64,000 nt of DNA from Actinomycetaceae bacterium MB13-C1-2 (GCA_035621235.1 CP141731.1:62001-126000), one strand, 5' to 3'. Counted from the stretch's first letter, positions 1-9,178 are shown. Program-made: numbers and translations. Notes: generated from the sequence alone by a model not told the origin.

Positions 1-374
1 CGGCCCTCCAGCAGCTGCATCAGATAACAGTTCACGGTACGTCGTCAGAGCAGATCGTCTGCTACTCGAAGCACGTACCCGCCCGCTTCTCGCCAACCGG
101 TCAAGACGATACCGTGATTGTGGTGGTAAGCCTCGATCCTCATTCTGAAGTAAGTGGCACCATCTATCTCGACGCTGCTGGACTGTGGGCCCCGGACACC
201 CGCGACCCACGAAATCCAGCGTCAGCCTGGGCGAATGAGCCCTTGCAACTGGAGCTTGTTGATGAACTCGATGGTCAGACTTACCAGTGGGGTCCAGCGA
301 ACTTCGTTAAGCTCTCGCCCTGGGAACGGATGGGGCACGTCTTTTGGGTGAGATCGGCGAACCACGTTGAGTAG
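1..374 (+). CDS. glgE: Alpha-1,4-glucan:maltose-1-phosphate maltosyltransferase, C-terminal part
   Basis: The last ~123 residues of GlgE, which transfers maltosyl units from maltose-1-phosphate onto the ends of growing alpha-1,4-glucan in the cytoplasm. The GH13 catalytic barrel lies left of the window. The frame is open from base 3 and reads through a beta-sandwich C-domain containing VIVVVSLDPH, LVDELDGQTYQWG and NFVKL, the pattern that ends GlgE proteins. Its stop overlaps the maltokinase start by eight bases, implying translational coupling. Identification rests on this tail and on the neighbouring maltokinase and branching enzyme; a related GH13 enzyme is the only realistic alternative. 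Confidence 0.85.
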   Translation, partial: ALQQLHQITVHGTSSEQIVCYSKHVPARFSPTGQDDTVIVVVSLDPHSEVSGTIYLDAAGLWAPDTRDPRNPASAWANEPLQLELVDELDGQTYQWGPANFVKLSPWERMGHVFWVRSANHVE

Positions 375-1722
375 TTCCGAATCTGCAGTGGAACTATCGA
401 ACACCCGCCTCGGCGAAACCCTGTTGCCCTGGGCCAAGCAAAAGCGCTGGTGGCCGACCAGTAGCGAGGCGACGGCCTCGGTCAGCGAGGTACTGTCCCT
501 GTCTTCCTCCTCGTCGTCGGGCGATTCCCACGTCATCATCGCTCTTTTGCGACCCGAAGGCCTTGATCTACTAATTCAGGTCCCTCTCCTACTGCTCGGT
601 GACAACCACGACCCTCGCGGGGAAGTCATCGGAACCGTCGGCGACTATCGCGTAGTCGATGGCGTCGCCGAACCGGAGTTCTGGACCGCTTGGGCTGATA
701 ACGCCTCTGTTATGGCGCCCGAGGGATCGACCAAAGAAGAGTCGCGATCGTTTCTTCGAGCGGCTGTTAGGATCGTTCAGCCATTGGGAGTCGAGCAATC
801 AAACAGTTCGGTATTGCTGCTCGGAGCGGATCGTCCTCTGATTGCAAAGGTGTATCGGGCATTGCAGGGCGGACTGCATCCAGAGATCGAAATTCCCCTG
901 GCTCTTGATGGCTGGCGGGGAGTGCCCCGGCTCTGGGCGTACTACAACCTAGAACCGAAAGGTCTGACGAAACCCACGTGTTCGGCCGTCGTTACCGACG
1001 CGGTCGAACACGCAGAAGACGGTGCAGTAACACTAAGAGCGATGGCTAACCGAGGAGAAGATCCTTCCAACGTCGCCTTTGAAATCGGGGCGCTGATAGC
1101 CGATATGCACAATCGCCTCGAAGCCGAGTTGGGAGCCGCCCCGGGTCCAAGTAACGCCGAAATGAAGGACCGCCTCGAAACTGCGCTTCGCACAACAATG
1201 GCGACAACAGATGCCCTTTCAACAGACGATGTCGGGGCGCTACGAGCGACGATTGAGGAACTGACCAAGTACCCCTCGTCCACAAGCGAGGGCGAAGATG
1301 CCACCGAGCCAAAGGCGATCCGCGTCCATGGTGATCTTCACCTCGGCCAGTTGCTACGCGGCGCTGACGGCAAATGGAACGTAGTAGATTTCGAGGGAGA
1401 ACCGCTCCGGATGCTATCTGAGCGACGGATGCCGGACTCCCCTGCCCGGGACATCGCCGGAATGCTTCGCTCCTTCGGATATGCCTCGGACTCAGACGGG
1501 CTCGCCAGGCCCTCCTGGCTCGCAACGGCACGCGCCTCATTTGTCGACGGGTACCAGAGCGTGCGGCCGATCAGTGACTCCGAATTACTGACCATTAGGG
1601 CATACGAGCTTGATAAGGCCCTCTACGAACTGCAATACGAGGCTCAGTTCCGCCCCAATTGGGTCAGAATTCCTATGAGCGCACTGCGCAGTTTGACAGG
1701 CCGGACGGCAGATAAGAGCTAA
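367..1722 (+). CDS. mak: Maltokinase
   Basis: Maltokinase (Mak/Pep2) phosphorylates maltose with ATP to maltose-1-phosphate, the donor used by GlgE. The 451-residue product has the family length. It has a low-complexity N-terminal cap with PWAKQKRWWP, a conserved opening of the family, and a kinase C-lobe with VHGDLHLGQLL near residue 321 (Brenner motif, catalytic Asp) and VVDFEGEPLR near 340 (metal-binding Asp). Translation probably starts at the TTG inside the end of glgE; a GTG seven codons later at 388 is the alternative. Maltose produced by TreS or imported by the adjacent ABC system could feed it; that link is inference. Confidence 0.92.
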   Translation: MSSSESAVELSNTRLGETLLPWAKQKRWWPTSSEATASVSEVLSLSSSSSSGDSHVIIALLRPEGLDLLIQVPLLLLGDNHDPRGEVIGTVGDYRVVDGVAEPEFWTAWADNASVMAPEGSTKEESRSFLRAAVRIVQPLGVEQSNSSVLLLGADRPLIAKVYRALQGGLHPEIEIPLALDGWRGVPRLWAYYNLEPKGLTKPTCSAVVTDAVEHAEDGAVTLRAMANRGEDPSNVAFEIGALIADMHNRLEAELGAAPGPSNAEMKDRLETALRTTMATTDALSTDDVGALRATIEELTKYPSSTSEGEDATEPKAIRVHGDLHLGQLLRGADGKWNVVDFEGEPLRMLSERRMPDSPARDIAGMLRSFGYASDSDGLARPSWLATARASFVDGYQSVRPISDSELLTIRAYELDKALYELQYEAQFRPNWVRIPMSALRSLTGRTADKS

Positions 1723-1725
1723 TCG

Positions 1726-2349
1726 ATGTCCTCAAGCGTCTTCAACTCAGAGAATGCATTCTGGCAGGGCATGACACGAGTCGCCGACCTGGTTGTACTA
1801 AACGTCCTGTTCTTACTGGGCCTGATTCCAGTCGTTACTGGTGGAGCAGCATTCACCGCGCTCTATGACACGGCCGGGAAGCTTCTTCAGGAACGCGGTA
1901 GTGGGGTGACAAGGACGTTCTGGGCTTCGTTCAAGTCGAATTTCGGTCGCTCCACTGCGATATGGGCCGTTGTTGGACCATTGGGACTGGGAGTTCTGGC
2001 CGGATGGTTCCTTGTGCCAGCGGATCAAATGCTAGCGATACGCATCTTGCTAACTCTGTTCTACCTACTGATGTTCCCCTATTTTTTCTTTCTCCAGGCG
2101 CGCTTCGACAACTCGGTTGCGGGCACATTAAGAAACTCTTTACTCATTCCACTGACCCGGTTGCCATATGCTCTCGCTGCGCTCGGAGTGATGCTGATTC
2201 TGGTAGCGGTGGTGGTGGGAACAGGCATCTACATTCCGCAGTTGTTACCGCCGTTATTGCTATGCGGCTTCGGTCTCTATGCCTACGGGGTGGTGCCGGT
2301 GCTTAACAAATCGGTCGAACTCTGGACCAAGAGCACAGAGGAGAACTAG
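1726..2349 (+). CDS. DUF624 family membrane protein
   Basis: A 207-residue integral membrane protein of the DUF624 (YesL-like) family, starting three bases after mak. About five hydrophobic segments are visible (near residues 20-45, 75-95, 105-125, 140-165 and 170-190). Family hallmarks present are the N-terminal GGAAFTALYD stretch and a central NSLLIPLTRLP motif. DUF624 genes are usually found next to carbohydrate ABC importers, as here, but their biochemical role is not established. No good ribosome binding site precedes the ATG, so expression probably depends on coupling to mak. Confidence 0.8.
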   Translation: MSSSVFNSENAFWQGMTRVADLVVLNVLFLLGLIPVVTGGAAFTALYDTAGKLLQERGSGVTRTFWASFKSNFGRSTAIWAVVGPLGLGVLAGWFLVPADQMLAIRILLTLFYLLMFPYFFFLQARFDNSVAGTLRNSLLIPLTRLPYALAALGVMLILVAVVVGTGIYIPQLLPPLLLCGFGLYAYGVVPVLNKSVELWTKSTEEN

Positions 2350-2472
2350 GCGGCGAGATAGGGACTCTGAACTAGAGCCAAACTAGCCTCTTCACACTTC
2401 GGATGGCGCCTTGCTTCGGACGGTTCTCGGCCGAGTCGAACATGGTCGAAGCCAATTCGTTATCTTCAACGG

Positions 2473-2502
2473 TTGCGGCCCCGGTCGTAGCCAGCGTAGT
2501 GT
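2473..2502 (+). promoter_or_regulatory. Possible promoter of the sugar ABC operon
   Basis: TTGCGG (2473-2478) and TAGTGT (2497-2502) are separated by 18 bases and fit a weak housekeeping promoter. Transcription would begin near 2509, placing the LacI-type palindrome at 2518-2531 just downstream of the start, a normal place for a repressor. The boxes are imperfect, so this is a guess supported mainly by the position of the operator. Confidence 0.35.
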
Positions 2503-2517
2503 GTCCATTGAGATCGA

Positions 2518-2531
2518 CGGAAACGTTTCCG
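2518..2531. promoter_or_regulatory. LacI-family operator palindrome
   Basis: CGGAAACGTTTCCG is a perfect 14-bp palindrome with the central CG and AAACGTTT core typical of LacI/GalR-family operators. It lies 75 bases upstream of the solute-binding protein gene, in the only long gap before the ABC operon. The LacI-family gene at 5835-6905 ends the same gene run and is the obvious candidate ligand-responsive repressor. I saw no second copy near lacI or glgB. Confidence 0.75.
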
Positions 2532-2605
2532 GGCCGATTCCTGAGGTCCTATATGGTCCTCGAAAACAAGTAGTCCTATCGGATCCAACGGAGGAAAACA
2601 GGGAC

Positions 2606-4000
2606 ATGGCACTACGAAAGTTCAATAAGACTCTGCTTGCGGGCGCTATGACTGTAGCTCTCGCAGGCACAATGGCTGCATGCTCTTCAGGGGGCAACAC
2701 CGGCACCGAAGAGTCCGGAAGCTCAACTGAGGGCGGCGGCGATGCGGCGGCAGAGGGTCAGGTCTATTACCTCAACTTCAAGCCCGAGCAGGCAGATGCC
2801 TGGGTTGCTCTAGGTGAGGCTTACGAGCAGGAGACTGGCGTACCGGTAACGGTCCAAACCGCCGCATCCGGCACCTATGCTTCCGTGCTGAAGTCTGAGA
2901 TGGCGAAGTCGAATCCGCCCACCATTTTCCAGGTTAACGGCCCGGTTGGCCTCGCTACCTGGAAAGATTACGGGGCAGATTTGAAAGACACTCCGCTCTA
3001 TGAGCACCTGCAGGACAAGAACATGGCTCTAGGCGGCGCGGACGGCGAAATTCTCGCGATTCCCTACGTTATTGAGACCTATGGCTTGATTTATAACAAG
3101 GCCCTGATGGCCAACTACATCGAGCAACCTTTTGCAGTCGTAAAGAACGTTGACGAAATCAACAACTTTGAAACTCTCAAGGCAGTGGCAGAGAGCATCC
3201 AGGAGCACAAGGATGAACTCGGCATGAAGGGCGCGTTCACCTCGTCCGGCTTTGACGCCTCGTCGGACTGGCGCTTCAAGACCCACCTGGCTAACCTGCC
3301 TCTCTACTACGAACTGAAAGACGTAGACATCGAGGGCCAGCCTGAGTCCATTGAGGGCACCTACATGGAGAACTACAAGAACATCTTTGACCTGTACATC
3401 AACAACTCCACTGTTGAGCCAAGCACTCTTGCAGGCAAGACCATGGAAGATGCAACGGCTGAGTTCGCTCTAGGTGAGGCAATGTTCTTGCAGAACGGAA
3501 CCTGGGCTTACGGAGACCTCTCCGCAGCTGGAATGCCTGATGAAGATCTAGGAATGCTGCCGATCTACATCGGCGCTGAAGGCGAAGAGAACCAGGGCTT
3601 GACCACTGGCTCTGAGAACTACTGGATGATCAACAAGAATGTCTCCGAGGCAGATCAGAAGGCCTCCATTGACTTCTTGAGTTGGGCAATCACCTCTGAC
3701 ACGGGACGTGAGTCTCTCACTAACGAGATGGGCTTCGTGACTCCCTTCGATTCATTTGAGGGCTACGAGTCGACCAATCCGCTAATCATCGCCGACAACG
3801 AGTCCCGCGCCGCCGGCAAGGACTCCGTCGCATGGTTCTTCACCATGATGCCTTCTGATGAGTGGAAGAACGGCGTTGGCCAGGCACTGCTGTCCTATGC
3901 TCAGGGCACAGGTGACTGGGACGGTGTCAAGTCCGCCTACGTCGACAACTGGGCCAAGGAAGTTGAGCTTGTGAAGGCCAACTCCGGGGACGAGGGCTAG
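2606..4000 (+). CDS. Sugar ABC transporter substrate-binding lipoprotein
   Basis: A 464-residue family 1 extracellular solute-binding protein. I place the start at ATG 2606, where GGAGG lies 11 bases upstream, because this gives a proper lipoprotein signal: a KFNK n-region, a hydrophobic stretch and the lipobox TMAAC with Cys26 as the lipidated residue. A Ser/Gly/Glu-rich tether follows. The mature part contains VIETYGLIYNKALM and TTGSENYWMINK, typical of the oligosaccharide-binding fold. It delivers a sugar to the two permeases downstream. The glycogen-metabolism neighbours suggest an alpha-glucoside such as maltose or trehalose, but the ligand cannot be read from sequence. Confidence 0.88.
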   Translation: MALRKFNKTLLAGAMTVALAGTMAACSSGGNTGTEESGSSTEGGGDAAAEGQVYYLNFKPEQADAWVALGEAYEQETGVPVTVQTAASGTYASVLKSEMAKSNPPTIFQVNGPVGLATWKDYGADLKDTPLYEHLQDKNMALGGADGEILAIPYVIETYGLIYNKALMANYIEQPFAVVKNVDEINNFETLKAVAESIQEHKDELGMKGAFTSSGFDASSDWRFKTHLANLPLYYELKDVDIEGQPESIEGTYMENYKNIFDLYINNSTVEPSTLAGKTMEDATAEFALGEAMFLQNGTWAYGDLSAAGMPDEDLGMLPIYIGAEGEENQGLTTGSENYWMINKNVSEADQKASIDFLSWAITSDTGRESLTNEMGFVTPFDSFEGYESTNPLIIADNESRAAGKDSVAWFFTMMPSDEWKNGVGQALLSYAQGTGDWDGVKSAYVDNWAKEVELVKANSGDEG

Positions 4001-4032
4001 TCTGGAGTCAAGCTCCAAGTAATGTCTGATTT

Positions 4033-4067
4033 GCGGTCCCGGAGCACACGATGCGTTCCGGGACCGC
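4033..4067 (+). terminator. Hairpin between binding-protein and permease genes
   Basis: GCGGTCCCGGA (4033-4043) and TCCGGGACCGC (4057-4067) form a perfect 11-bp stem with a 13-base loop. No T-run follows. A stable hairpin at this place in ABC operons usually acts as a partial terminator or as a 3' stabiliser of the upstream message, so that more binding protein than permease is made; that role is inferred here. Confidence 0.6.
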
Positions 4068-4087
4068 TGTCTAACTGAAAGAAGCAA

Positions 4088-4933
4088 ATGAATAAATCCC
4101 TCTCACGGTGGGGATGGTTGTTCACGGGTCCCACGGTCGCGGCCTTCATAATCGGCTTCGTAATCCCGTTTGTCCTGGGCGTCTACCTCTCCTTCACCCG
4201 CTTCAACGTAATTACCGATGCAGAGTGGGTCGGGCTGTCTAACTACGCCTCGCTAGCGAGTGACCCGATCTTCATCCATGCCTTCTGGTATACGGCGGCA
4301 TTCGCAATCATCACCACGATCATCGTCAACATCGCCGCGTTCTTCATTGCTTACATGCTGGTCAAGGCGATCCGCGGTCGGAACATCTTCCGATCCACCT
4401 TCTTCATGCCAAACCTGATCGGCGGTATTGTCCTTGGCTACATCTGGCTGATCCTGCTAAATGGTGTCTTCGAAAACTGGGGAAAGAATGTCGTCTACAG
4501 TTCCGGGTACGCACTCTGGTCCCTGATAATCGTCACCGCCTGGCAGCAGATCGGCTACATGATGGTTATCTATATTGCCGGATTGCAGTCAATCCCGACG
4601 GACGTACTTGAAGCAGCCAAGGTTGATGGAGCTTCAGGTCGTCAAACACTGACACAGGTAATACTGCCGCTGGTGATGCCCTCAATCACTGTCTGTACAT
4701 TCCTTACCCTCTCTAACGGGTTCAAGATGTTTGATCAAAACCTGGCCCTGACAAACGGCGCTCCAAATCGAATGTCAGAAATGCTCGCACTAAACATCTA
4801 CAACACCTTCTACGGACGGCCTGGGTTCGAGGGCGTTGGCCAAGCAAAAGCCGTCGTATTCCTGATCCTCGTCGCAACCGTCGTCCTGCTTCAGAACTGG
4901 TTTACGCGTTCAAAGGAGTCGGCCAATGTCTGA
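4088..4933 (+). CDS. Sugar ABC transporter permease (MalF/UgpA-like)
   Basis: The first of two inner-membrane permeases of the importer, 281 residues with six predicted membrane spans (the first at about residues 10-32). The cytoplasmic EAA loop that docks to the ATPase is clear near residues 178-200: EAAKVDGASGRQTLTQVILP. A GAAAGAAG ribosome binding site precedes the ATG. It overlaps the next permease gene by eight bases. It should form a heterodimer with that permease. No ATPase gene is present nearby, so a shared MsiK/MsmK-type ATPase encoded elsewhere is expected. Confidence 0.9.
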   Translation: MNKSLSRWGWLFTGPTVAAFIIGFVIPFVLGVYLSFTRFNVITDAEWVGLSNYASLASDPIFIHAFWYTAAFAIITTIIVNIAAFFIAYMLVKAIRGRNIFRSTFFMPNLIGGIVLGYIWLILLNGVFENWGKNVVYSSGYALWSLIIVTAWQQIGYMMVIYIAGLQSIPTDVLEAAKVDGASGRQTLTQVILPLVMPSITVCTFLTLSNGFKMFDQNLALTNGAPNRMSEMLALNIYNTFYGRPGFEGVGQAKAVVFLILVATVVLLQNWFTRSKESANV

Positions 4934-5759
4934 GCCACGCAAACCCTGGATCTGGTCAACGGTATTTGCAGTCCTAGCACTGGCATGGATCTATCCGATT
5001 TTCCTTGTCCTTATCAACTCATTCAAGAACAAGATCTTCATCGCACGCATGCCCTTCAACCTGCCTGATGCAAGATCGTGGGTTGGACTCGCCAACTACG
5101 AGTTGGGCATATTCCGCACTAACTTCTTCTCGGCGTTCGGATGGTCGCTGGTGATCACTATCGGAGCGACGTTCTGGATCATTCTTTGCACGTCGATGAC
5201 TGCGTACTGGATCACGCGCGTTGATAGCAAGTACTCGAAGTTCCTCTACATGGCATTCATCTTCTCGTTAGTAGTGCCCTTCCAGATGGTCATGTTTACC
5301 CTTTCTTGGTTTGCTGACTTCCTGAATCTTGGGAATCCCTTTGGACTATGGATCATTTATCTGGGATTCGGAGCTGGTCTAGCGGTCTTTATCTTTACGG
5401 GATTCGTGAAGAGCGTTCCGAGGGAACTAGAGGAGGCGGCACTAATCGACGGCTGCGGCCCGGTGAGGACCTACTTCAGCGTCGTAATGCCCGTCCTAAA
5501 GCCGGCAATCATGACCGTGACGATCCTGGAGGTCATGTGGCTGTGGAATGACTACCTGCTCCCCTACCTCACCCTGGACCTCAAGAAGTACTCGACGATC
5601 CCGATCGCAGTGCAATCCCTTCGTGGCGGCTATGGTGCCGTCGACATGGGCGCACTGATGGGTGTCCTGGTGCTAGCGATGATTCCTGTTATCGTTTTCT
5701 ACCTTTTTGCCCAGAAGCATATTATTCAGGGCGTGGTCGCCGGAGCCGTCAAGGGCTAG
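4926..5759 (+). CDS. Sugar ABC transporter permease (MalG/UgpE-like)
   Basis: The second permease of the importer, 277 residues with six predicted membrane spans. The EAA loop reads EEAALIDGCGPVRTYFSVVM near residues 168-187, with the family's conserved alanine and glycine. The N-terminal LALAWIYPIFLVLINSFK segment is typical of MalG-type subunits. The start codon lies inside the end of the preceding permease gene, so the two are made in equal amounts. The following gap to the LacI gene is 75 bases and contains no strong terminator. Confidence 0.9.
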   Translation: MSEPRKPWIWSTVFAVLALAWIYPIFLVLINSFKNKIFIARMPFNLPDARSWVGLANYELGIFRTNFFSAFGWSLVITIGATFWIILCTSMTAYWITRVDSKYSKFLYMAFIFSLVVPFQMVMFTLSWFADFLNLGNPFGLWIIYLGFGAGLAVFIFTGFVKSVPRELEEAALIDGCGPVRTYFSVVMPVLKPAIMTVTILEVMWLWNDYLLPYLTLDLKKYSTIPIAVQSLRGGYGAVDMGALMGVLVLAMIPVIVFYLFAQKHIIQGVVAGAVKG

Positions 5760-5834
5760 ATCTGATCCAATGTCCCGGGGGCCGATCACGTAGATGTCGT
5801 CTCCCGGGAATCAGAACCAACAGAACCAGAAAAG

Positions 5835-6905
5835 ATGCCAACCGTCTCAATCAAAAAGGTCGCCGACAAATGCGGCGTCTCCGTAAGCACCGTTTCAAGG
5901 GCGATGAACAACCGCTCTGAGGTTTCCCCTGAAACTCGTGAGAGAATCCTCTCCGTAGCCGACGAGCTAGGGTACGTCCCGAATGCCAACGCGCGCGGTC
6001 TGAAGATCTCAGATCTTCAGACCGTCTCAGTCGTCATCCAAGGACGTACTAGCGAGCTGCTGATCGAGATTCTGGGACACCTCCAAAAGAGCCTGTCAAC
6101 GCTAGGACTCGATGTTTTCTTGCAGCACGTTCCCGATGAAGAGGTGAGTCTTCAAACGCTCACCCAAATGATCACCGAGCGCAGACCGGCCGGAGTAGTG
6201 TTCCTTGGAAGGTTTGGGGCGACTGATAGCGGTAGTGGGGACGAGATTAACCGCGCCATTGAAGATTTCAAAGTACCTGTAATCTTCTGCACCGCCACCC
6301 CCGCCGCCGGACCAAAATCCCGTCACTCCGCTATATCGGTTGATGATCTCAGCGGAATCAAGACACTAACAAACCTACTTATCGACAGAGGACACACTCG
6401 GATTGCTTTCGGTGTCGCACAAAAGGGTGTCGCTCTTGAAGGCCAGGATATTTGGGCAACCCGATTCCGCGGATACCGTGAAGCTCTAGAAGAAGCTGGC
6501 CTTGAGCTAGATCCGGAACTAATCATCCCCGCGACGGACAACGTGGACATCTACTCTGCCGCGACCGGATACGCGTCTGTCACGAACTGGCTCGAATCGA
6601 CAAACCCCGACTTCACCGCGATCGTCACCTCTTGCGATGCCGTGGGTCTTGGAACCGTCCGCGCGCTTAGAGATAGAGAACTCAGGATTCCCGAGGACAT
6701 CGAAATCACCGCATTCGATGGACTTGAACTCTCCGAATACGCAATCCCATCATTGACAACCATCGTCCAACCACTAGAAAAGATCGCCGCCGCCAGCGCT
6801 GAGATCATTTTTGATGCCGTTACTAACCCTGAACACACTCCAACCTGGCATCTGGTCGAGGGAGCCGTACGGCTCGGAGAATCAACTCAGGGTTCTTCGC
6901 GGTGA
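5835..6905 (+). CDS. LacI-family transcriptional regulator
   Basis: A 356-residue LacI/GalR repressor. The N-terminal helix-turn-helix is textbook (SIKKVADKCGVSVSTVSRAM, residues 5-24), followed by the hinge helix region ending in GYVPNANARGLK and a periplasmic-binding-like effector domain from about residue 60. It sits between the ABC importer and glgB on the same strand and most likely represses the importer through the palindrome at 2518-2531. Whether glgB, 34 bases downstream, is co-transcribed with it cannot be decided from sequence. The effector is presumably the imported sugar or its derivative. Confidence 0.93.
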   Translation: MPTVSIKKVADKCGVSVSTVSRAMNNRSEVSPETRERILSVADELGYVPNANARGLKISDLQTVSVVIQGRTSELLIEILGHLQKSLSTLGLDVFLQHVPDEEVSLQTLTQMITERRPAGVVFLGRFGATDSGSGDEINRAIEDFKVPVIFCTATPAAGPKSRHSAISVDDLSGIKTLTNLLIDRGHTRIAFGVAQKGVALEGQDIWATRFRGYREALEEAGLELDPELIIPATDNVDIYSAATGYASVTNWLESTNPDFTAIVTSCDAVGLGTVRALRDRELRIPEDIEITAFDGLELSEYAIPSLTTIVQPLEKIAAASAEIIFDAVTNPEHTPTWHLVEGAVRLGESTQGSSR

Positions 6906-6939
6906 CGCACGAACCTTTGTGACGTGAGATACTTAAACT

Positions 6940-9129
6940 ATGAAACTTGAGCCGCTTCCTGTCACAGATGACCTGCTAGAGGCCGTAGCTCACGGCAACT
7001 ACCACTCGCCCCACTCCGTGCTCGGTGCACATCCTGCTGAGGATTCCGTAACCATACGCACCGTCCGCCACCTCGCAGATGAGGTTACTGTCGTCACCGC
7101 TGACGACGAGTACCCTGCGGAGCACGAAAAGAGTGGTGTCTGGGTTGCCGTGCTACCCAGCGCAACCGTTCCCGACTATAGGATCCGCGTGCGATACGGC
7201 GAATCCGAAACCACCGTGGATGACCCCTACCGCTACCTGCCGACCGTCGGCGAGTTGGACCTACACCTCTTCTCAGAAGGTCGCCACGAGGAGCTCTGGA
7301 ACGTCATGGGTGCCCACATGATGACGTTCTCAGGTCCAATGGGCACGGCTGATGGCGTTGCATTTGCGGTTTGGGCGCCCAATGCCCAGGCAGTTCGTGT
7401 GGTTGGAGACTTTAACTTCTGGGATGGCACCGGAACCGCTATGCGCTCCCTGGGCCACTCTGGCGTGTGGGAACTCTTTGTTCCCGGTGTCCAAATCGGT
7501 GCCCGCTATAAGTTTGAGATTCAGGGGCCAGAAGGGAACTGGTTCCAAAAAGCTGACCCAATGGCACGTGCTACCGAGGTTCCCCCAGCGACCGCATCAG
7601 TTGTCACCAGCAGTGATTTCAAGTGGACCGATAAGCGATGGATGAACAAACGAGCAGGGGCCAACCCGCACCAGGGACCCGTCTCCATCTATGAAGCACA
7701 TCTGGGGTCGTGGAAGCAGGGGCTTTCTTACAGGCAGATAGCCGATCAGATGGTACCCTACCTCAAGGAGATGGGGTACACCCATGTCGAGTTCATGCCC
7801 GTCATGGAACACCCCTTCGGCGGCTCGTGGGGATACCAAGTAACCAGCTATTACGCACCCACCTCACGCTACGGATACGCTGATGACTTCCGTTACCTGG
7901 TGAACAAAATGCATCAGGAAGGCATCGGTGTCATTCTCGACTGGGTTCCTGCTCACTTCCCCAAGGACTTCTGGGCCCTAGCGTTGTTTGACGGCACTCA
8001 TTTGTACGAGGACCCGGACCCACAGCGCGGTGAGCATCCAGACTGGGGCACATTGGTTTTTAACTACGGGCGCAACGAGGTTCGTAACTTCTTGGTCGCT
8101 AACGCACTCTACTGGCTTGAGGAGTTCCACGTTGACGGTCTGCGCGTCGATGCCGTGGCCTCCATGCTCTATCTGGACTACTCACGCAAGGACGGAGAGT
8201 GGACCCCTAACAAGTTCGGGGGGCGCGAGAACCTTGAGGCGATTCAGTTCATTCAGGAAGCGAACGCAACCGCGTACAAGCGAAACCCCGGGATCATGAT
8301 GATCGCGGAAGAATCCACCGCATGGCCCGGCGTGACTGCCCCAACAACGGGAGGCGGCCTCGGATACGGTCTCAAGTGGAACATGGGATGGATGAACGAC
8401 ACCCTGCGCTACATGAAAGAGGATCCGGTTAACCGGCGATGGCACCACGGAGAACTCACGTTCTCGCTGGTCTATGCGTTCTCCGAGAACTTCGTTCTTC
8501 CACTCTCGCATGACGAAGTTGTGCACGGTAAGGGTTCCATCATCGCGAAGATGCCGGGCGACAAGTGGCAAAAGCTCGCCAACCTCCGTGCTCTCTACTC
8601 CTACCAGTGGTCTCACCCCGGTAAGCAGCTCCTATTCATGGGCCAAGAATTCGCTCAAGAGGGCGAATGGAGCGAGTCTTACAGCCTTGATTGGTGGCTA
8701 CTGGATTACGAGGACCACGAGGGCGTTGCTGAACTGGTGAAGGCATTGAACCAGATTTACACCTCCTCCCCCGCGCTGTGGGATGACGACTACACCGGAT
8801 TCGAGTGGATCGATGCCGGCGATGCCGACCACAACGTTCTTTCATACGTCCGCCAGGGTCCGGGCAAAGATGGTGAACTTGAGCATCTGCTGTGCGTCAT
8901 CAACTTTGCGGGCAATCCTCACGAGCACTATCGGGTGGGAGTTCCTTTCCCGGGTGAATGGGAAGAAGTCCTAAACAGTGATGACGCCGTCTTCGGCGGA
9001 TCAGGGGTGACAAATCCGGGAGTGATTGTCTCTGAGGAAATCGACTGGAACGGGCGCGATAGCTCTATCTCGTTGCGGGTTCCGCCGCTCGGAGCTGTCT
9101 TCCTTCGCCCGAGGTCTGACCGCAAGTAG
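6940..9129 (+). CDS. glgB: 1,4-alpha-glucan branching enzyme
   Basis: GlgB cuts an alpha-1,4 chain and re-attaches it by an alpha-1,6 bond, completing the GlgE route to branched glucan. The 729-residue protein has the long actinobacterial N-terminus, a CBM48 module (FAVWAPNAQAVRVVGDFNFW, near residues 142-161) and a GH13 barrel. The four GH13 regions are intact: DWVPAHFPKD near 333, GLRVDAVASM near 401 with the nucleophile Asp, IAEESTAWP near 455 with the acid/base Glu, and LSHDEVVHG near 522. It is separated from glgE-mak by the importer genes, whereas in many actinobacteria these genes are adjacent. Confidence 0.97.
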   Translation: MKLEPLPVTDDLLEAVAHGNYHSPHSVLGAHPAEDSVTIRTVRHLADEVTVVTADDEYPAEHEKSGVWVAVLPSATVPDYRIRVRYGESETTVDDPYRYLPTVGELDLHLFSEGRHEELWNVMGAHMMTFSGPMGTADGVAFAVWAPNAQAVRVVGDFNFWDGTGTAMRSLGHSGVWELFVPGVQIGARYKFEIQGPEGNWFQKADPMARATEVPPATASVVTSSDFKWTDKRWMNKRAGANPHQGPVSIYEAHLGSWKQGLSYRQIADQMVPYLKEMGYTHVEFMPVMEHPFGGSWGYQVTSYYAPTSRYGYADDFRYLVNKMHQEGIGVILDWVPAHFPKDFWALALFDGTHLYEDPDPQRGEHPDWGTLVFNYGRNEVRNFLVANALYWLEEFHVDGLRVDAVASMLYLDYSRKDGEWTPNKFGGRENLEAIQFIQEANATAYKRNPGIMMIAEESTAWPGVTAPTTGGGLGYGLKWNMGWMNDTLRYMKEDPVNRRWHHGELTFSLVYAFSENFVLPLSHDEVVHGKGSIIAKMPGDKWQKLANLRALYSYQWSHPGKQLLFMGQEFAQEGEWSESYSLDWWLLDYEDHEGVAELVKALNQIYTSSPALWDDDYTGFEWIDAGDADHNVLSYVRQGPGKDGELEHLLCVINFAGNPHEHYRVGVPFPGEWEEVLNSDDAVFGGSGVTNPGVIVSEEIDWNGRDSSISLRVPPLGAVFLRPRSDRK

Positions 9130-9178
9130 GGAAACCTCCGTCGGCGCGGAAAATTGGGGTGACGTTTGTGGGTCCGGC

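Noticed and set aside
5771-5810. Paired TCCCGGG segments between the permease and lacI
   Set aside because: The stem is 7 bp with a loop of over 20 bases and no T-tract; CCCGGG is self-complementary, so chance is likely.
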